NCBI RefSeq assembly: GCF_900143515.1
Contig: NZ_FSQT01000002.1
Location: forward strand, 4,775,501-4,839,500
Direction: 5' to 3'
DNA: 64,000 nt
Origin: Micromonospora cremea
Lineage (GTDB): Bacteria; Actinomycetota; Actinomycetes; Mycobacteriales; Micromonosporaceae
In this document: positions 60,669 through 64,000 of the stretch, piece by piece
Layout: each line of letters begins with the position of its first letter
How positions within the stretch are numbered: the stretch's first letter is position 1
Program-made: the position numbers and the translations under genes
Notes under the pieces: generated by a model
The model's input: the letters and a program-made list of their open reading frames with translations, nothing else
Told to the model about the DNA's origin: nothing
The model's database searches: none

Positions 60669-61266
60669 CGTCGTCGTGGCGGATCGCCAGAAGCACCGGC
60701 CGGGATTCTGACTGCGGCTGCGTGGTGTTCCAGTCGTAGGTGCTGGCGAAGTGCAGGCAGATCAGCCCAGTGGCGCCGTTGGCGGCGTAGGCCAGGGTTT
60801 TGGGATAGCGGGGATTGCTGCCGCCAAGCAGCACGGAGGGTGCCCCGAGTTCGGCCAGGACCTCATCGAGGTCGCGGTCTCGGGCACTCCAACGGATAGC
60901 TTCGTCGCGTAACCGCCAGAGGTCGTCGGCGGGAAGGGTCCGATCGACCGTGAGCCAGCCAAGGCGCCAGGCGATGCCGGCGTAGATCGAGGCCACCGCT
61001 GCGCCGTCGTCGCGGTAGTTGGGCAGGATCTTGGCGAACGCACCGTGCACGCCAAGCGAGGTGAACGCACCTCGCGCTTCGAGCCGCTTCCACTCCGCCT
61101 GCCAGACCTCGTCGAGCCCGTCGACGAAGGCCACCGCATCCATGAACAGTCGCAACGTGATCTCGTCGCCCCACATCCCCGGCCGTCGCAGGGCTTGGTT
61201 AAGCCGCGTTGCGTGGTACTCGCGTACCTCGCGCAGGTTGGGGCGACCTGTGTCATCAGCCTTCAC
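60616..61266 (-). CDS. Conserved hypothetical protein
   Basis: 216 residues from GTG 61266. LREVREYHATRLNQALRRPG, AVAFVDGLDEVWQAEWKRLE, AKILPNYRDDGAAVASIYAG, and a C-terminal beta region ending MDSSTFTPTGTAYR. Cytosolic, no catalytic motif. Upstream lies a solo IS481-like end (61340-61365). Confidence 0.6.
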   Translation of the reverse strand: MKADDTGRPNLREVREYHATRLNQALRRPGMWGDEITLRLFMDAVAFVDGLDEVWQAEWKRLEARGAFTSLGVHGAFAKILPNYRDDGAAVASIYAGIAWRLGWLTVDRTLPADDLWRLRDEAIRWSARDRDLDEVLAELGAPSVLLGGSNPRYPKTLAYAANGATGLICLHFASTYDWNTTQPQSESRPVLLAIRHDDGAFMDSSTFTPTGTAYR

Positions 61267-61332
61267 GTCTAGATCATTCCAACCACGGCAAGGCTGATCC
61301 AGACCTGCTCGAACGCCGCGCCACACAACGAT

Positions 61333-61368
61333 TGTCTAGCCGACGTGGGCGACACGTCCGGCTAGTCG
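61333..61368. repeat. Solo IS481-like end
   Basis: GACACGTCCGGCTAGTCG followed by ATCTTGTG matches the ends seen at 7714-7735 and 29296-29320, without the outer half-site. Confidence 0.5.
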
Positions 61369-61443
61369 ATCTTGTGTGAGGGTAGTCCCCGTTGCGTGTC
61401 GAGCGGCTAGCTCGTTCTGCGCCGCGTTGCCTGACGCGCCTAA

Positions 61444-62877
61444 TACTCCAGCCGGGGATGTTGACCTTGGCTGAGCTGCGGTTCGATGCGGTGTGGGTAC
61501 GGGGGCAGCCACCGTCGATCATGGACGGTTGTGTGGACTGACCATGACGCAGCGGTGGCTGCCGGATACAGGGTAGACGCCCAGCGGTGGCGTGTGTTGT
61601 TCGACGATCTGATGTTGACGGTTGGGCAGCGTTTCCGCAGGCCCGAGCCGCGTCGCCGGGTGCGTGACTTCGTTCGAGGGCTGTTGGCGCCGCTACCGCG
61701 GAAGAACTGCTGGACCATCGCCGAGCACGCCGGGGACGCTGGCCCGGACGGGATGCAGGACTTGCTGACCCGGGTGATGTGGGACGACGCCGAGGTTCGT
61801 GCCGATGTCCGCGAGTTCGTCGGTGAGCATCTCGGTGATGTCGAGGCCGTGCTGGTCATTGACGAGACGGGTGATCTGAAGAAGGGCCGGCACACCGTCG
61901 GTGTGCAGCGGCAGTATTCGGGCACGGCCGGGAAGATCGAGAACTGTCAGCTCGCCGTGCACCTGGTCTATGCCACCGAGACTGCTCACGCGATGCTCGA
62001 CACGGCCCTCTACCTGCCGAAGTCGTGGTGCGACGATCCCGATCGCCGCGCCGAGGCCGGTGTTCCTGAGCAGGTGCGCTTCGCGACCAAACCGCAGCTG
62101 GCGACCCACATGATCGAGGCCGCGGTCACCGCTGGGCTGCCGTGCCGGTGGGCGGCCGGCGACGAGGCCTACGGCAACGATCCCCGCCTGGCCGCCCGGC
62201 TGCGTCAGCTGCGACTCGCCTATGTCCTGGCCGTGGCCTGCTCACATCAGGTGATCACCGGCCTCGGCGTCTACCGCGTCGACGCTCTCGCCGCCGAGCT
62301 TCCCGCCACCGCCTGGCAGCGGGTGTCCGCTGGTCAGGGCGCGAAAGGCCACCGCTACTACGACTGGTCCTTCATCGCCCTGCCCCACGCCACCGACGGC
62401 CAGGGCGGGCACCACTGGCTGCTGATCCGCCGCAGCCGCCGCACCGGTGAGCTGGCCTTCTACCGCTGCTGGGCACCCGAGTTCGTCACGCTCGGCACTC
62501 TCGTCGCGGTCGCCGGCCGACGCTGGAAGATCGAGGAATCGTTCCAGGCCGCGAAGACCGGCCTCGGCCTGGACCAGCACCAACACCGCCGCTGGGCCTC
62601 CTGGCACCGCTGGACCACTCTGGCCATCCTCGCCCACGCGTTCCTCGCCGCCGCGACCGCCGACCACCGCAACCGCTACAAGCCGGTCGGGCTGATCCCG
62701 CTGACCGTCAACGAGCTACGCCACCTGTTCCACGTTCTGATCACCGAACCCGCCCGCCGACGCTGCGACCCGCTCTCCTGGTCCATCCGCCGACGCCGCC
62801 ACCAAGCCAGAGCCATGACCAGCCACTACGCCCGACAAGCCCTCATCGAGCCGTGATCACGATCCCCGGCTGGAGTA
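61444..62877 (+). mobile_element. IS701 family element
   Basis: Perfect 16-bp inverted ends TACTCCAGCCGGGGAT (61444-61459; complement 62862-62877) flanked by CTAA on both sides (61440-61443 and 62878-62881), the YTAR-type four-base target duplication of IS701/IS5-group elements. The transposase is intact. The right-hand duplication contains the stop codon of a neighbouring gene. Confidence 0.95.
61486..62856 (+). CDS. IS701 family transposase
   Basis: 456 residues on the longest reading. GLLAPLPRKNCWTIAEHAGD, EAVLVIDETGDLKKGRHTVG (Asp), WAAGDEAYGNDPRLAARLRQ (Asp) and GRRWKIEESFQAAKTGLGLD (Glu) are the IS701 DDE landmarks. All are present and the frame is open, so the element may be active. 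The start is uncertain (ATG 61486 or GTG 61531), as family homology begins near residue 20. Confidence 0.93.
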   Translation: MRCGYGGSHRRSWTVVWTDHDAAVAAGYRVDAQRWRVLFDDLMLTVGQRFRRPEPRRRVRDFVRGLLAPLPRKNCWTIAEHAGDAGPDGMQDLLTRVMWDDAEVRADVREFVGEHLGDVEAVLVIDETGDLKKGRHTVGVQRQYSGTAGKIENCQLAVHLVYATETAHAMLDTALYLPKSWCDDPDRRAEAGVPEQVRFATKPQLATHMIEAAVTAGLPCRWAAGDEAYGNDPRLAARLRQLRLAYVLAVACSHQVITGLGVYRVDALAAELPATAWQRVSAGQGAKGHRYYDWSFIALPHATDGQGGHHWLLIRRSRRTGELAFYRCWAPEFVTLGTLVAVAGRRWKIEESFQAAKTGLGLDQHQHRRWASWHRWTTLAILAHAFLAAATADHRNRYKPVGLIPLTVNELRHLFHVLITEPARRRCDPLSWSIRRRRHQARAMTSHYARQALIEP

Positions 62878-63369
62878 CTAATACCAAAAGGCTTTGATCA
62901 CGGAGTGTCCCGCTAGCGCGGCTCGTCCGTAGAAGGTGCGCAGGTCGTTGTGGTAGCCGAGGAAGACGTTCCTGGCCGCGTTCTTGTCCTCCCACCCGAT
63001 GTACGGCTTGGAGAGCTCCGTCCCCACGATTTGCCAGCGTTCGTCGAACGAAACGGTCCGGAGGAACTCCGCTACCCCGCGCACCTCGGCCGGGTTGAGT
63101 ATGACGAACGGCGGTTCGTCCTTTGTCGGGCTGTGTATGTGACGGCCGCCGAAGATCGGCAGGGCGGCATTCGTGGCGTCGCCCTGGTCCGCGCCCATGG
63201 TGTAGAGCTCGTGGACGTGGCCGAAGTCCTTCTCGATGGAATCGGCGATGCCAGCCGTGTACTCCTGCTGGTGCTCCTCCCAGGCGGTCCACATGAAGTC
63301 AAGCAGCGACGAGAAGTCCTGTGGGGCCTCCTTGGAGGTCGTGGCGCGCAGGTGCATGTGGAAGCTCAC
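62878..63369 (-). CDS. DUF1877 (YfbM-like) family protein
   Basis: 163 residues. SFHMHLRATTSKEAPQDFSS at the start, TRKD-like PPFVILNPAEVRGVAEFLRT in the middle and HNDLRTFYGRAALAGHSVIK AFWY at the end fit the YfbM/DUF1877 group, small proteins of unknown role. The stop codon TAG (complement of CTA at 62878-62880) lies within the target duplication of the IS701 element; the gene remains full length because the original sequence gave the same stop. Confidence 0.7.
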   Translation of the reverse strand: MSFHMHLRATTSKEAPQDFSSLLDFMWTAWEEHQQEYTAGIADSIEKDFGHVHELYTMGADQGDATNAALPIFGGRHIHSPTKDEPPFVILNPAEVRGVAEFLRTVSFDERWQIVGTELSKPYIGWEDKNAARNVFLGYHNDLRTFYGRAALAGHSVIKAFWY

Positions 63370-63439
63370 GGAGCTGCTACTCCTTGCCTTGGCCCCTGCG
63401 TGGGACCGGCGGGTTGACCCGCTGCTCTGTCCACTGCCC

Positions 63440-63858
63440 GTCGCGGGGGCTCTGGTTTACGGGCTTTGAATCTAGTGATGGCCTTGGTGGTGGATTGAGC
63501 CACTTCGGTGATCAGCTGGTCGGCATCGTAAAGCGGAAGGTGGTGTCGGCGGCTTCGACAGTGAGAGTGCAGCCGGCTTGGGCAACGCCGACGTGGATGC
63601 GTTGACCGGCGATAGCGAGGGCTCCTCGGCTGCTGACGCGGCGTTGGACCCCGCAGCGGTTCGGGTGCTGGGGTGGGTGGGGTCCGGCGGGGCGGGCGTC
63701 GCGAAATCGTGGCGATCTTGGGCGCTGCGAGGGGGTTGGGCAGGCTGCGCAGCAGGACGCCGGCGGCGGTGATCTGCATGAGGCCGCGGTCGAGTCGGAC
63801 GGTGACGCGTTGTCCGGCGAAGTGGTAGTCGATGGGGTGTTGCCGGCCGGCGAGGCCG
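63440..63858 (-). pseudogene. IS481-type transposase, C-terminal remnant
   Basis: GLIGLAGRQHPIDYHFAGQR, VTVRLDRGLMQITAAGVLLR and SLPNPLA, then after frame changes TTKAITRFKARKPEPPRRA. This is the C-terminal beta domain of an IS481 transposase with several indels. It directly follows (abuts) a truncated NUDIX gene on the same strand. Confidence 0.75.
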
Positions 63859-63860
63859 AT

Positions 63861-64000
63861 CAGGCCGCCTCGTGCATCTCACGCGCGAGGGCTTGTAGTT
63901 CCGACTCACCCGCTTCGACCTGCCCCCCGGGCAGATCCCAGACATCTGGGTATGCCCGTTTGGTCGGCCTGCTGGTGAGGCGCTCCACCTTGTCCCCGTC
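63861..64000 (-). pseudogene. NUDIX hydrolase, truncated by IS481 remnant
   Basis: The minus frame from the window edge reads RAYPDVWDLPGGQVEAGESE and LQALAREMHEAA, a NUDIX box (G-x5-E-x7-RE) that ends in a stop just where IS481 sequence begins. It shares YPDVWDLPGG with the intact NUDIX at 2688-3104. The start lies beyond the window. Confidence 0.7.

Overview
This is a high-GC actinomycete chromosome segment. The codon bias, the GTG starts, the ECF41 sigma factor, the LtrA proteins, the IS families and the relics of actinomycete integrative elements (AICE) all fit, and Micromonosporaceae is my best guess. It reads as an accessory, insertion-rich region. At least 15 insertion-sequence elements or fragments (IS5, IS110, IS481, IS982, IS30, IS630, IS701) are interleaved with one- or two-gene accessory modules and many decayed genes.

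Layout. 1-5.4 kb: inverted IS110 fragments, an epimerase/ECF41 pair with its own promoter, a YunG-NUDIX pair, and an IS5-group element carrying an acetyltransferase. 5.4-13 kb: LtrA, an acetyltransferase, then a chain of insertions. These are a transposase-free cassette with IS481-like ends carrying a MOSC gene, and a second inverted-repeat-bounded segment holding a SHOCT membrane protein, a broken IS110 and an IS982 element with an isochorismatase-like passenger. Three copies of one 17-bp direct repeat punctuate the chain. 13-21 kb: a 565-bp direct repeat, each copy with a SnoaL-like gene, brackets a DNA glycosylase, two small acetyltransferases and an MFS pump; another MFS pump and OsmC follow. 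21-30 kb: IS fragments, a secreted beta-propeller protein, a second transposase-free cassette, IS110 and IS30. 30-34.8 kb: an ArsR-phosphatase fusion with a VOC gene, a tRNA-Pro scar, lipid-related genes partly decayed, and a PgpC-like HAD phosphatase. 34.9-38 kb: a secreted modular toxin candidate (TSP3 repeats, pretoxin-like helices, PD-(D/E)XK-like C-terminus) followed by a small acidic candidate immunity gene. 38-45 kb: a broken IS110, a lipoprotein, a quinone-oxidoreductase/MarR divergent pair and a second LtrA. 45-51.5 kb: integrative-element wreckage (integrase, replication-relaxation and methyltransferase fragments, GntR regulator, small genes, tRNA-Val and tRNA-Arg 3' remnants), plus a PKD protein, DinB and IS630. 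51.5-64 kb: a hydrolase with a nearby operator, gene fragments, an unknown two-gene operon, DUF2267 and transketolase, a 32-residue hydrophobic peptide, TauE/SafE, an IS701 element inserted exactly at the stop codon of a DUF1877-like gene, and IS481/NUDIX remnants at the edge.

The main theme is gene capture by insertion sequences. Five different insertion-type units each enclose a non-transposition gene: GNAT, MOSC, SHOCT protein, isochorismatase-like protein and a small membrane protein. Two of them have related ~47-bp IS481-like ends and no transposase, so they look like mobile insertion cassettes moved in trans. The most system-like locus is the secreted toxin/immunity pair at 34.98-37.87 kb. 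Several coding regions carry single-base indels or one stop; these may be real decay or assembly errors, and I cannot tell which from sequence alone.
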